A stretch of DNA of 64,000 nt, taken from assembly GCA_016713445.1 (NCBI GenBank), contig JADJPB010000006.1, positions 62,001-126,000 of the forward strand, in the 5' to 3' direction. The notes beneath the pieces were generated by a model. It ran no database searches. It saw only the letters and a program-made list of their open reading frames with translations, and was not told the origin of the DNA. This DNA comes from Bacteroidota bacterium (lineage in GTDB: Bacteria > Bacteroidota > Bacteroidia > AKYH767-A > OLB10). Both the position numbers and the translations under genes were made by a program. Position 1 is the stretch's first letter. Each line of letters opens with the position of its first letter. This document shows, piece after piece, positions 19,376-29,294 of this stretch.

Positions 19376-21142
19376 CTAAACTGATTGAATGGTTCGCTCA
19401 ACTTTTCTTTCTCCAATTTGCTGACGCCACATCGCATAGTACAATCCCTTCTGTTGCAACAAATCATCGTGACGACCTGATTCTACTACTTCTCCTTTCT
19501 CCAACACATAAATTACATCAGCATGCATCACGGTAGACAATCGATGTGCAATTAAGATCGTCATGTGCCTACTATTGGAAGAGATGGAACGAATTGTTTC
19601 ATTAATTTCTTCTTCCGTTAGAGAATCCAAAGCTGACGTTGCCTCATCAAATACCAATAACGAAGGATTTCGGAGTAATGCTCGCGCAATGGACAATCGT
19701 TGCTTCTCTCCCCCCGAAACTTTTACGCCACCTTCTCCAATCACAGAATCTAATCCTCTATCGGCTCTACTTAACAAAGATTGCAAGGCGGCTTTATTTA
19801 ACACATCTAAACAAGCACCGTCATCGGCACCTGGAGCTACAAATTGCAAGTTTTCCCGAATCGTTCCGGAAAACAATTGAGTGTCTTGAGTTACCAAACC
19901 AATTTGTGAACGCAATTCATCCAATGAAATCTTCTCTGATGGAATTTGATTATAAAAAACAGTTCCTTCCTGGGGTTTATACAAACCCACCAATAACTTC
20001 ACCAATGTCGTTTTACCGGATCCACTGGGACCAACAAATGCAACCGTTTCACCCCCCTTTACCTTAAATGATATATTAGAAACTGCATTAACTCGAGCGG
20101 TTTGATGTTTGAATGAAACATGATCGAGTTGAAATGAATGTATAGCGCCTAAATTTGCAGGTTGAGAGGGTTTTGGCTCGGGCTTTATCGCCAAAATATC
20201 TTCAAAATGACCCAGTGAGACTTCAGCTTCTCTATAAATATTTATAATATTTCCAATTTCTTGAAGTGGTCCGAAAATAAAAAACGAATATATAAACATC
20301 GTGAAAAACTGACCAATTGAGATTTGTCGAGTGAATATCAAATACAACATCACAAACATAATCGCAGTACGCAACAAATTCACCAACGTCCCTTGAATAA
20401 AACTCAAACTTCTTATGTACTTTACTTTCTTCAATTCAAGTTGAAGAATCTTATCTGTGTTTGTATTTAAGCGAGTAATTTCTTGATTCGACAACCCCAA
20501 ACTTTTTACCAACTCAATATTTCGGAGCGACTCTGTTGTTGAACCTGCCAACGCGGTGGTTTCTGCAACAATTGTCTTCTGAATAATTTTAACCTTCTTA
20601 CTCAACTTAGAACTCACAAAACCAAGAATTGGAATCACTCCAAAATAAATGGGAGCAATGAGCCAATGAACTGTGAATGCATAAATCGAAACGAAAATGA
20701 TAGCTACTAAAGAAGTAAACAAAACATTGATTACAGCACTGATCAACTTCTCTACGTCCGTCCTCACTTTTTGCAACTTACCTAGTGTTTCACCACTACG
20801 TTGATCTTCGAACACATCATACGGCAGTTCCAAACTGTGCCGAATTCCATCTGCATAAATTTGAGCTCCGATCCTTTGAGTGATCACATTCACATAATAA
20901 TCCTGAATATTCTTTGCAATTCGGCTCACAAATGCCACACCTACTGCTGCTAACAACAGCATGCTCACACCTCGAATGAACTCATCGCTCGTCAATTTTT
21001 CAAACTGAGTCACATAATCGTCAATAACATGCTTAAAGATATAGGGATCAAGCAGAGAAAACACTTGGTTAATAGCTGCTAAAACAAGCGCCAAAATGAT
21101 CAATTTCCAATATCCTTTTAAATAACCGAGAAGTAGTTTCAT
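19376..21142 (-). CDS. ABC exporter, fused permease and ATPase (MsbA-like)
   Basis: 588 residues. Residues 1-310 form an exporter-type membrane domain with six helices (for example LIILALVLAAINQVFSLLD, MLLLAAVGVAFVSRI, INVLFTSLVAIIFVSIYAF, LIAPIYFGVIPILGFVSS, MFIYSFFIFG). The ATPase has Walker A GPSGSGKTT, Q-loop QIGLVTQDTQLF, signature VSGGEKQRLSIARALL, Walker B LLVFDEATSALD and the switch LIAHRLST. Works as a homodimer; lipid or drug export is typical for this family but the substrate is not evident. On the minus strand, TACTTTTG (21154-21161) ends 11 bp before the ATG. Operon with the CoA-type NUDIX gene. Confidence 0.88.
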   Translation of the reverse strand: MKLLLGYLKGYWKLIILALVLAAINQVFSLLDPYIFKHVIDDYVTQFEKLTSDEFIRGVSMLLLAAVGVAFVSRIAKNIQDYYVNVITQRIGAQIYADGIRHSLELPYDVFEDQRSGETLGKLQKVRTDVEKLISAVINVLFTSLVAIIFVSIYAFTVHWLIAPIYFGVIPILGFVSSKLSKKVKIIQKTIVAETTALAGSTTESLRNIELVKSLGLSNQEITRLNTNTDKILQLELKKVKYIRSLSFIQGTLVNLLRTAIMFVMLYLIFTRQISIGQFFTMFIYSFFIFGPLQEIGNIINIYREAEVSLGHFEDILAIKPEPKPSQPANLGAIHSFQLDHVSFKHQTARVNAVSNISFKVKGGETVAFVGPSGSGKTTLVKLLVGLYKPQEGTVFYNQIPSEKISLDELRSQIGLVTQDTQLFSGTIRENLQFVAPGADDGACLDVLNKAALQSLLSRADRGLDSVIGEGGVKVSGGEKQRLSIARALLRNPSLLVFDEATSALDSLTEEEINETIRSISSNSRHMTILIAHRLSTVMHADVIYVLEKGEVVESGRHDDLLQQKGLYYAMWRQQIGERKVERTIQSV

Positions 21143-21245
21143 AATTTCGAGTCAAAAGTACAAATTAACAAAGGACTGTTAATAGTTCCTTTTCTATTGT
21201 TCTGAGTAATAATAATAAACTTTAGTTTTGAAGCGTTACCCAACC

Positions 21246-21761
21246 ATGACGAATCAAGTGAAAAAACATTTTATCACCCTCCTAATTATCGCCTGCCCAT
21301 TCTTCGTACAGGCTCAACACGTAATTGTTACAAAAGCTGGCGAACGTCTGAATGGAGAGCTTCAAAAAATTGAAGATAACACAGTTACTTTCTTTCATAA
21401 AGGCAGTATGGTTACCTTTCAACTCGGCCAAATCAAGTCCATCGAGTTTGATGGAGCAGCTGGTGCAGGAAGCAGTGTCTCTCAATCTGGCCAAAAAGGC
21501 ATTTACTTTTTAATGCCAGGAAGAAAAATCACCAAACAGCCGAAGGTGGATAATCTAACCATGGAAAAAGGCATTGTAGTGGTCGCTATCACCATCAACA
21601 AATACGGCGATGTGGTGAAAGCAGATCCAGGAGTGGAAGGAACAACAACAACCAGTCAATATTTGCTAACAAAAGCCAAGCAAGCTGCCGAAAGTGCAAA
21701 GTTCGACGGAGGCACAACGATGCCTTTAGAGCAAAAAGGCACGATCACCATTACCTTCTAA
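21246..21761 (+). CDS. Exported protein with TonB C-terminal-like domain
   Basis: 171 residues from ATG 21246 (an upstream TTG at 21228 is in frame but gives a worse signal peptide). Signal peptide HFITLLIIACPFFVQAQ. Residues 25-75 (VIVTKAGERLNGELQKIEDNTVTFFHKGS) look like a small beta-rich domain. The end (EKGIVVVAITINKYGDVVKADPGVEG then LLTKAKQAAESAKFD) matches the C-terminal domain of TonB-type energy transducers, but there is no membrane anchor or proline-rich spacer, so it is not a complete TonB. TAGTTTTG at 21223-21230 may be its -7 element. Ends before a strong terminator. Confidence 0.6.
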   Translation: MTNQVKKHFITLLIIACPFFVQAQHVIVTKAGERLNGELQKIEDNTVTFFHKGSMVTFQLGQIKSIEFDGAAGAGSSVSQSGQKGIYFLMPGRKITKQPKVDNLTMEKGIVVVAITINKYGDVVKADPGVEGTTTTSQYLLTKAKQAAESAKFDGGTTMPLEQKGTITITF

Positions 21762-21787
21762 AAATCGTCCAATCCTTCATACAGTAG

Positions 21788-21813
21788 AGCTGCCCCGTAA
21801 GGCAGCTTTTTTT
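21788..21813. terminator. Intrinsic terminator between convergent genes
   Basis: Arms AGCTGCC (21788-21794) and GGCAGCT (21801-21807) with a 6 nt loop, followed by a T run to 21813. It terminates the gene at 21246 and may also serve the convergent subtilase. Confidence 0.85.
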
Positions 21814-21816
21814 ATG

Positions 21817-23412
21817 CTAATCCCAAAATAATTCATAAATAAAATACCCAACTTGCACGGTAGTTCTTTTGGCATCCTTGGGTGGACAAACTATAAAACT
21901 ATTTGTCTTTTTATCTCTTGAGATCACTTCTTGTTTCAATAAATGAACATCGTTTTTCTTATGAAAAATCGTTAACGTTGGAATGGAAACATCGACGGTG
22001 TCTAATTTCAATGATCTTTCCTTGAGATGAACTTCCCTCGTATTATTAAATTTCCAGTCTGGATACTCTAATAATTGCAATGATCGATTCGCCAAAGGAA
22101 CACCATAACCTATAAAATTATTTCCGTAAGGATATAAGTGAGATGAGCGCACAATTAATCGCTTCAATTCGGTTGCTGATAAAGATGGATTAGCTTCCAA
22201 CAAACAAGCAGCAAAGCCACAAACAGCTGGAGCAGACAATGAAGTTCCCTGATAGGAATAAGCACATACATCCGGTTTGAGATATGTGTTATACTCAGGA
22301 CCCACACCACTATAACCAATTTTTTGAAAGCGCGCCAAAACAGAACCTACCGTAAGTGCCCCTTCGGCATCGGCCGGAGTGGAAATCACTTTCCATTTTC
22401 TTTTATCTCCATCATTTCCTGCTGCCACTACGATCAACATATTTTTTTGGGTACTAGCAATATGAACTGCTTTCGCAATCATGCTCGAACCATTCATCTC
22501 TAAAGGAGAATAATTACTTCCTTTAATCTTTCTTCCGCGACCATATCCAAGGGAAGTATTTACAACACGAACTCCTTGTTTGTGCATCCATTCCAATGCG
22601 GCAATATAATAATCTTCCTCTTCTTTAAATTCTTTAACTCCGTCTTCTGTACGTGTTAAATAATAAGAAGCATTTGGAGCCAAGCCCATTTGATTTTCAC
22701 CACTGGAATCAATTCCAGCAATCATCTTTAACACTTCGGTACCGTGTGAATGATAAATTAATTTCAACTCCTTTCGAAACTGACGTAACCAATTTTTCCT
22801 TTCCTTATAATTCGAATCCCTTCCTGTATAATAAGTTTCATGATACGCTATCGTATCCATTTTGGTGACAAAATCATGAGATGATAAAATCTGATTTGAA
22901 CTCCAAAGTTGACTTAACGAACTTGTGCGAACCGAATCATCCAAATACATATAACCAGCATCCGTCACTCCTATTTTAACACCCAATCCGGTGAGTCCTT
23001 CCCTGATAAATGCAGCTCCATTCATTTGTTCGATAGTCACATCCAAATGTGTATTCTCAATCATTGATAAGGATGTGCTTTTTAATTTCAGAACCGGCTT
23101 TGCGATACAATTATTCTCCAAACAAAATCTTTTTAAATCAAACTTAGCAGGAAGGTTAATGGAAATACACTGCAACCACTCACTCTCGCTTCTAATCTCT
23201 ATTCCTTTCTTTTCAACTTTGCTCTTTAAGTCTGTTATGGCAGATGGGTTGGCAGGAATTAACCATACTGGATTTTGGGAAAAAGAATTTCCCCTCGTAA
23301 ACAAAAACACAAATAAAAAACCAAGAGTAAAAAATGAAACGTTGCTACTTTTAGTCCAATTTGGTTTGATGATACTAAACCTTAAAAGTGGGATATTCTT
23401 CCAATTAATCAT
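21817..23412 (-). CDS. Subtilisin-like serine peptidase, exported
   Basis: 531 residues from ATG 23412; longer in-frame starts to 23508 only add residues without a signal. A hydrophobic segment (VSFFTLGFLFVFLFTRG) ending in NSFSQ acts as signal. Catalytic Asp is in VKIGVTDAGYMYLDD (DAG in place of the usual DTG), His in YHSHGTEVLKMIAG, Asn in VVAAGNDGDKRK, Ser in YQGTSLSAPAVCGFAA. The C-terminus (VQVGYFIYELFWD) is not a clear type A sorting domain, so export beyond the periplasm is uncertain. TACTTTTG on the minus strand (23417-23424) ends only 4 bp before the ATG. Divergent from clpB. Confidence 0.78.
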   Translation of the reverse strand: MINWKNIPLLRFSIIKPNWTKSSNVSFFTLGFLFVFLFTRGNSFSQNPVWLIPANPSAITDLKSKVEKKGIEIRSESEWLQCISINLPAKFDLKRFCLENNCIAKPVLKLKSTSLSMIENTHLDVTIEQMNGAAFIREGLTGLGVKIGVTDAGYMYLDDSVRTSSLSQLWSSNQILSSHDFVTKMDTIAYHETYYTGRDSNYKERKNWLRQFRKELKLIYHSHGTEVLKMIAGIDSSGENQMGLAPNASYYLTRTEDGVKEFKEEEDYYIAALEWMHKQGVRVVNTSLGYGRGRKIKGSNYSPLEMNGSSMIAKAVHIASTQKNMLIVVAAGNDGDKRKWKVISTPADAEGALTVGSVLARFQKIGYSGVGPEYNTYLKPDVCAYSYQGTSLSAPAVCGFAACLLEANPSLSATELKRLIVRSSHLYPYGNNFIGYGVPLANRSLQLLEYPDWKFNNTREVHLKERSLKLDTVDVSIPTLTIFHKKNDVHLLKQEVISRDKKTNSFIVCPPKDAKRTTVQVGYFIYELFWD

Positions 23413-23466
23413 TTGACAAAAGTAAAGGATTGTCGATATGTCACCTAATTTATGATTTATGTTACC

Positions 23467-23500
23467 TATTGTCACATTAACGATCTCATTTATGACAATA
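23467..23500. promoter_or_regulatory. Inverted repeat between the subtilase gene and clpB
   Basis: Perfect 8 bp arms TATTGTCA (23467-23474) and TGACAATA (23493-23500) around an 18 bp spacer, in the space between divergent genes. It could be an operator for a dimeric regulator. No regulator is identified. Confidence 0.3.
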
Positions 23501-23567
23501 AGTCGCATTAAATCATAGTTTTACCCTTTGGGGCATTGTTTGATAGAACTTATAAAAAATTAGAAAT

Positions 23568-26193
23568 ATGAATTTTAACCAGTTTACTATAAAATCACAG
23601 GAGATTGTTCAGCAAGCCCAATCCTTAGCGAGTGGCAGACAGCAACAAGCAATTGAGCCCGGACATATTATGCTTTCCATGCTTGAAAATGACGAGCATG
23701 TAATTCCCTTCTTACTAAAAAAATTAAATGCAAACATTCCACAAATAAAAACTGAGTTGGAGCAACTCGTGGATGGCTATCCGAAGGTAAGCGGAGGTAA
23801 TCCCTATTTAGGGAATGCGACGCAGTTGGTTTTTGAAAAAGCATTAAGTTTAATAAAAGATTTTAATGATGAATATGTTTCTATCGAACATATTTTACTT
23901 GCATTAATTAACAGTAAAGATCGAGTTGCGAAAATATTAAAGCAACACGGTGTTAACGAAGCGGACTTACACATTGCCATCAAAGAATTAAGAAAGGGAG
24001 ATCGAGTTACCTCAGCAACAGCAGAAGATACATACAATTCATTGCAGAAATACGCTCGAAATCTAAATCAATTGGCTCGTGATGGAAAATTAGATCCTGT
24101 CATTGGTCGAGACGAAGAAATTAGAAGAGTGCTTCAGATTCTTACACGTAGAACTAAGAACAACCCCATTCTCATTGGAGAACCTGGTGTTGGTAAAACA
24201 GCCATTGCCGAAGGATTGGCTCACCGAATCATTAATGGTGATGTGCCTGAAAATTTAAAATCGAATGTGATTTACTCCTTAGATATGGGAGCATTAATTG
24301 CAGGCGCCAAATACAAAGGAGAATTTGAAGAGCGATTAAAATCGGTTGTAAAAGAAGTAATCAGTTCGAACGGAGAAATTGTTTTGTTCATTGATGAAAT
24401 ACATACCTTGATTGGAGCTGGTGGTGGAGAAGGCGCTATGGATGCTGCTAACATTTTAAAACCAGCTTTAGCGAGAGGAGAATTGAGAGCGATTGGCGCA
24501 ACTACGCTCAATGAATATCAGAAGTACATCGAGAAAGATAAAGCCTTAGAACGTCGCTTTCAAAAGTGATGATTGAAGAGCCTGATGTGAAAGATGCGAT
24601 TTCGATTTTACGTGGCCTCAAAGAAAAATACGAAGCTCATCACAAAGTGAGAATTAAAGATGAAGCTATTATTTCCGCAGTAGAATTAAGTGACCGATAC
24701 ATTTCTGATCGTTTCCTTCCCGATAAAGCCATCGATTTGATGGACGAAGCCGCAGCGAAACTGCGCATGGAAATGAACAGTGTTCCCGAAGAGTTGGACG
24801 AAATTCAACGCAAGATTATGCAATTCGAAATTGAACGTGCCGCCATCAAACGTGAAGGCGATAAAAAGAAACTTTCTGAATTAGGTGAAACGTTAGCGAA
24901 CTTAAACGAAGAAAGAAATATTATTAAGGCAAGATGGGAGACTGAAAAAAATATCATCAACACCATCACGCAAACCCGTGAAGAAATTGAGCAATTAAAA
25001 TTAGAAGCCGATCAAGCAGAAAGAACCGGTGATTATGGTCGAGTAGCTGAAATACGCTATGGTAAAATTAAAAATGCAGAAGCACTATTGATAGAAAATC
25101 AAAGTAAGTTGTTGGAAGCCCAACATAATAAAGCGATGATAAAAGAGGAAGTGGATAGTGAAGATATTGCAGAAGTTGTAGCTCGATGGACGGGTATTCC
25201 TGTAAAAAGAATGCTTCAAAGTGAACGAGAAAAACTATTGCATTTAGAAGAAGAACTTCACAAAAGAGTAGTCGGACAAGGTGATGCCATTGAAGCGCTC
25301 TCCGATGCCGTACGAAGAAGTAGAGCAGGCTTACAAGACATGAAACGTCCGATAGGATCATTCATTTTCCTAGGCACAACGGGTGTCGGAAAAACTGAAT
25401 TAGCAAAAGCCTTAGCTGAGTTTCTCTTCAACGATGAGCATGCATTAACGAGAATAGATATGAGTGAGTTTCAAGAGCGACATAGTGTGAGTAGACTCAT
25501 TGGAGCGCCTCCCGGATATGTTGGATATGATGACGGCGGACAATTAACCGAAGCGGTGCGTAGAAGACCATATTCTGTTGTGTTGCTAGATGAAATTGAA
25601 AAGCGCATCCTGATGTATTCAACATTTTGCTGCAAGTGTTGGACGATGGACGTTTGACTGACAACAAAGGACGAACTGCCAACTTCAAAAACACGATCAT
25701 CATCATGACTTCCAATATTGGAGCTTCATTGATTCAAGAAAATACAGAACAAATCAACGACGACAACAAAGAAGAAATTCTTGCAAAAACCAAACTCGAA
25801 GTCTTTGACATCCTCAAGAAAACCATTCGACCTGAATTCTTAAATCGTATTGACGAAATCATCATGTTCAATCCATTGACCAGAGAGGAGATCAAAGAGA
25901 TTGTAGAAATTCAATTCAACTCTTTAGTGAAAATGTTAGCTGCAAATGATATTAAAATTAAGATGAGTCAACCTGCAATCGATTGGTTAGCACAACTGGG
26001 ATATGATTCACAATTTGGAGCAAGGCCATTAAAGCGAGTACTGCAAAAGCGAATCATGAATGAGTTAAGCAAGCAAATTTTATCGGGAGCAATATCGAAA
26101 GAAGATGAAATAAAAATCGACTTGGATAAAAACAACAACTTCCTCTTCAAAAACAACAAAGCGATAAAAGATGATTCGCAATTAGTATCATAA
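23568..26193 (+). CDS. clpB: ATP-dependent disaggregase ClpB, frameshifted
   Basis: Hsp100 chaperone that pulls aggregated proteins apart together with DnaK. About 875 residues when repaired, normal for ClpB. Order: Clp_N repeats (MNFNQFTIKSQEIVQQAQSL to about 145), NBD1 with Walker A GEPGVGKTAIAEG and Walker B VLFIDEIHTLIGAG, the coiled-coil middle domain (LDEIQRKIMQFEIERAAIKRE to about 520) that ClpA and ClpC lack, NBD2 with Walker A GTTGVGKTELAKALAE and Walker B VVLLDEIEKAHPDV, then EFLNRIDEIIMFNPL and QFGARPLKRVLQK. Breaks: a missing A near 24565 (RRFQK/VMIEEP) and a missing G near 25602 (EIEK/AHPDVFNILLQVLDDGR). Both are single-base losses. Confidence 0.93.
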
Positions 26194-26229
26194 TATTGAT
26201 TGATTGATTTATTTAGGTTAGATTAGATA

Positions 26230-26262
26230 AAGCCCTTCGAAATTCGGAGGGCTTCTTTTTTG
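26230..26262 (+). terminator. Intrinsic terminator after clpB
   Basis: AAGCCCTTCGA (26230-26240) pairs with TCGGAGGGCTT (26244-26254) with one wobble pair, then a T-rich run to about 26262. Confidence 0.8.
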
Positions 26263-26298
26263 TTAAAATTAATCTCAAATTATCATTAAAGAAAAAAC

Positions 26299-27820
26299 TT
26301 ACCACTTCACAAATTTCCCAGTGAGGACTTCTTTGTCGGTTTGTAATCTAACAATATATACCCCGTTGGACGGATATGAAAACAAACTACTCGATGAATA
26401 ATACCCACCATCAATATTCGCTTTAGTATTATAAATCAGCTGCCCGCTACTGTTAAAAATTTGCAGTGAACCCGAACGCCCTCTTAACTCTTCAGCATTA
26501 ACAAAAATACTTTGCCAATCTTTATCGTAATAAATTTTCAGCGTTCCATTTTTAGGGAATAATTCATTCATTCCAACGGAAAGCGTATCACACGGTGACC
26601 CCACCCAAGCACCCAGTTCGTAATTGTGGTTATTGGGGAGACCAGTGTATACCTTATGACCTCCCAAATAAAAACTAAAAGGTTGATAATCACAAGCCAC
26701 ACCCAAGCTATCAGGATAATTGATTACCGAGATTTGAATTAGAGTTAGTTGTTGTTCCGGAACAAAATAAATAATCAAAACAAGTATCAGGACCTGCCCA
26801 ATCAATACTTGCGTAAATCTTACCATCTGGGCCTAATTCCAAAACCCCAGGCAAATCATAAGAAGAGTAAGTACCGAGTGTATCCACGCTTACTAAAAAG
26901 TTAGGCGAATTAAGATCGAATTGCAAAATATATCCGGTATCCTGATTTGCAGTTTGGTAAATCAATGTTGTATACAACTTACTTTCGTCAGGAGATATTT
27001 CGAAGCCCCAATAATTCAAAAACTGACTACCTAAACCGGAATAAGTCAACTGATTTGAGAATATTCCTGTACAGCGGTCAAAATCTAATCTTTCGACAAT
27101 ACCACTTGCCGATACATTATACAAATGATTACCTTCTAAATTAAATTTCATTCTGTAAAATGAGTCTAAAGAGGTTAATGTACCAATATACTGAGTTGGG
27201 TATGCAGTTACCCCTGATGGACTAATTAGGTACACGGTAATATCATTTACTGGATAGGTCTTCCAGCTTCTCACCACTACCCACCAATCTCTTCCATTTC
27301 CATGTCGTACAGCAGTAATTCCATCACAAATGGTGTCATTTCTTAGTTGCACATTCTTCTGTATCACTTTCCCTTGACCATTGTTATACTTGACATCAAT
27401 CACTGAATAAAATAACCCGTGTTTCGCATTGGATACTCCCGCACTAAAAATATAAAATAAGCTGTCGTTATAGGGCATGGGGACGATTACCATTTCTTGA
27501 TACCAAAGTGCGCCAACAAGTGAATCACCTCTAAACATGGTTTGATGATTTTTATTTATCACATAACCATCTGTAATAATGCCATTAGGTGTTAACCATT
27601 GTTGCCAATTTGGACTTCCGCAGTAAAACAACAAATCACCTGCGCTATCACAAATACTGGCACAAGAACCTCGAACACGCAGTACGCTGTTTGCAGGTTG
27701 TGGATTCGAGAGATTTTTAAAATCAATGGCAGCACTGTCACCAAATGCCCAATAGCGATCCGTGTATTGCGCGGAAAGTGATTGGGTGATTAGAATAAAA
27801 ATGAATAAAATTCGTAGCAT
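26299..27820 (-). CDS. Secreted surface protein with T9SS sorting domain, frameshifted
   Basis: About 507 residues when repaired. ATG 27820 gives a good signal peptide (MLRILFIFILITQSLSAQ). The body (YTDRYWAFGDSAAIDFKN, GDLLFYCGSPNWQQW, HGLFYSVIDVKYNNGQGKV, GFEISPDESKLYTTLIYQ, LELGPDGKIYASIDWAGPD) is a propeller-like fold common in Bacteroidota gliding-associated and T9SS cargo proteins. The frame changes near 26760. The last 90 residues (TLKIYYDKDWQSIFVNAEEL, LQIFNSSGQLIYNTKA, YPSNGVYIVRLQTDKEVLTG) are a sorting domain. TACTTTTG on the minus strand at 27859-27866 is a likely -7 box, leaving a leader of about 32 nt. Function unknown. Confidence 0.7.
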
Positions 27821-27992
27821 GCAAGGGGTCTTGGATGGGTAAATATAAGGGTTTCGCACAAAAGTATTTTGAATATTGTTTTGGGAACGCAAGTTAAGTG
27901 TGCTTCTGTTCGGGAGTAATGCGTAAAAGAGTCAATTGAATTTAATGGATGAACCACAATTCGTATTGACTAAGATATCCAAAACACCACTT

Positions 27993-28020
27993 ATAACGTC
28001 GCCATTTATGGCGACGTTAT
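27993..28020. repeat. Hairpin a of intergenic cluster (12 bp arms)
   Basis: Perfect arms ATAACGTCGCCA and TGGCGACGTTAT around a TTTA loop. Its core is the reverse complement of that in the hairpin at 28112-28141, with paired base changes that keep the stem (GTCG/CGAC here, CTCG/CGAG there). Confidence 0.9.
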
Positions 28021-28039
28021 GGAAATCCACATACTTAAC

Positions 28040-28092
28040 AAGCCCGCCTTCGATAAAATTGGATTTCATCCAATTTTATCGAAGGCGGGCTT
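28040..28092. repeat. Long perfect hairpin (25 bp arms)
   Basis: Arms 28040-28064 and 28068-28092 are exact inverted copies, 25 bp each, with only TTC between. The outer part of the stem is GC-rich (AAGCCCGCCTTCG), the inner part AT-rich. No open reading frame crosses it. Lies at the centre of a three-hairpin cluster between the agmatinase-family gene and the T9SS gene. It is longer than a usual terminator and has no T run. Confidence 0.9.
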
Positions 28093-28111
28093 AAAGTGAA
28101 GGGAGTATCGC

Positions 28112-28141
28112 TGTAACCTCGCCATAAATGGCGAGGTTACA
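28112..28141. repeat. Hairpin c of intergenic cluster (13 bp arms)
   Basis: Perfect arms TGTAACCTCGCCA (28112-28124) and TGGCGAGGTTACA (28129-28141) with a TAAA loop. It starts 8 bp beyond the stop codon of the agmatinase-family gene, so it may also end that transcript. Confidence 0.85.
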
Positions 28142-28149
28142 AGAAAAAT

Positions 28150-29235
28150 CTACTTCACCAACCCATTCGATTTCGCTAGCACACCACACAAGTGAAATAA
28201 CATTCGTGCACCTACATTTCCATCCCAATCATCTTTGCCCGGAGAAACTTCGTTTAAATCGAAGCTGATAATTTTTTTCTTGCTCTTTGCTAACTCACTC
28301 AATAAATAGGTGATTTCATGAAACTCGAATCCACCGGGTACGGGTGTTCCTGTGTTTGGACATAATTTAGGATCGAGTCCATCAATGTCAAAACTGATGT
28401 ATATATGTTGTGGAAGCGCCCCAATAATTTGATCACATTGTTTTTTCCACGACACCCCTTCAAATTTATTCTTGCTTACCTCTGCATACGAAAACACCTC
28501 TACCCTACTTTTACTTTTCTTCACGTACTCATTTTCTTCTGCACAGAAATCGCGAATTCCTACTTGTACTAGTTTTGAAATTTGAGAAATCTCTAGAGCA
28601 TTATACATAATTGATGCATGAGAATACGTAAATCCTTCAAACGAATTTCTTAAATCCATATGAGCATCAATTTGCAAAATTCCATACGTTGGATATTTAT
28701 CCGCCAAGGCTTTGAAAAATCCCAATGGTGTACTGTGATCTCCTCCTACTAGTCCAACTAATTTGCCCTTCTTTAACCATGTCGAAGTTTGACGATACAC
28801 TTCATTAATCATCACTGCCGATCCTTCATTCACCGCATCCAATTGAGCCATCATCTTTGCATCTCGAGAAATATCCCTTCCCTTTTCCAATGCATCAATT
28901 ATTTTGGAAACATTTTTCTTTAAGGATTTACTTTGCTTAGCAAGATCGTTGGATCCTTTCTCCATTGAAATCCCAACCTTCCATAAATCTTTAAACTCAG
29001 GATGTAACAAATCCACTTGAGAACTCGCCTCGAAAATGGCATCTGGTCCTTTTGAGGTGCCTCCTCCATAACTTACCGTAGCTTCCCATGGAACTGGGAT
29101 TAAAATAATATCACTTTCCTCAGATGTAAATGGAAGTCCGAAAACATTTGCCGATTCCAAGGCTGGACCATTCTGATCAAAATTTCGGATTTTTTCTGCT
29201 TTGCTCTTTGCGGCACTTAAACTTAATTTCTTCAC
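28150..29235 (-). CDS. Agmatinase / arginase family ureohydrolase
   Basis: 361 residues; start GTG at 29235. Hydrolyses a guanidino or formimino group with two Mn2+ ions in the cytoplasm. Metal ligands are all present: His in VGGDHSTPLG, DAHMD in LQIDAHMDLRNS, and DIDGLDP in ISFDIDGLDPKLCP. PVPWEATVSYGGGTSKGPDAI is the usual N-terminal substrate loop region. It is closest in feel to SpeB-like agmatinases, but arginase and formimidoylglutamase share this fold; hutH at the left edge is too far away to argue for HutG. TATCTTTG on the minus strand at 29254-29261 is a plausible -7 box. Intact frame. Confidence 0.8.
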   Translation of the reverse strand: MKKLSLSAAKSKAEKIRNFDQNGPALESANVFGLPFTSEESDIILIPVPWEATVSYGGGTSKGPDAIFEASSQVDLLHPEFKDLWKVGISMEKGSNDLAKQSKSLKKNVSKIIDALEKGRDISRDAKMMAQLDAVNEGSAVMINEVYRQTSTWLKKGKLVGLVGGDHSTPLGFFKALADKYPTYGILQIDAHMDLRNSFEGFTYSHASIMYNALEISQISKLVQVGIRDFCAEENEYVKKSKSRVEVFSYAEVSKNKFEGVSWKKQCDQIIGALPQHIYISFDIDGLDPKLCPNTGTPVPGGFEFHEITYLLSELAKSKKKIISFDLNEVSPGKDDWDGNVGARMLFHLCGVLAKSNGLVK

Positions 29236-29294
29236 GTCGATTTGGATAGGCTACAAAGATAAACCAACCAACGGAATTCAAAAAACAAGCTGTA

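Noticed and set aside
24566..25657. ClpB as three separate small genes
   Set aside because: The pieces join without loss of any conserved residue when one base is restored at each of two sites.
28040..28092. Long hairpin as a simple terminator of the agmatinase-family gene
   Set aside because: It has no T run, is longer than needed and sits 58 bp past the stop with another hairpin between.
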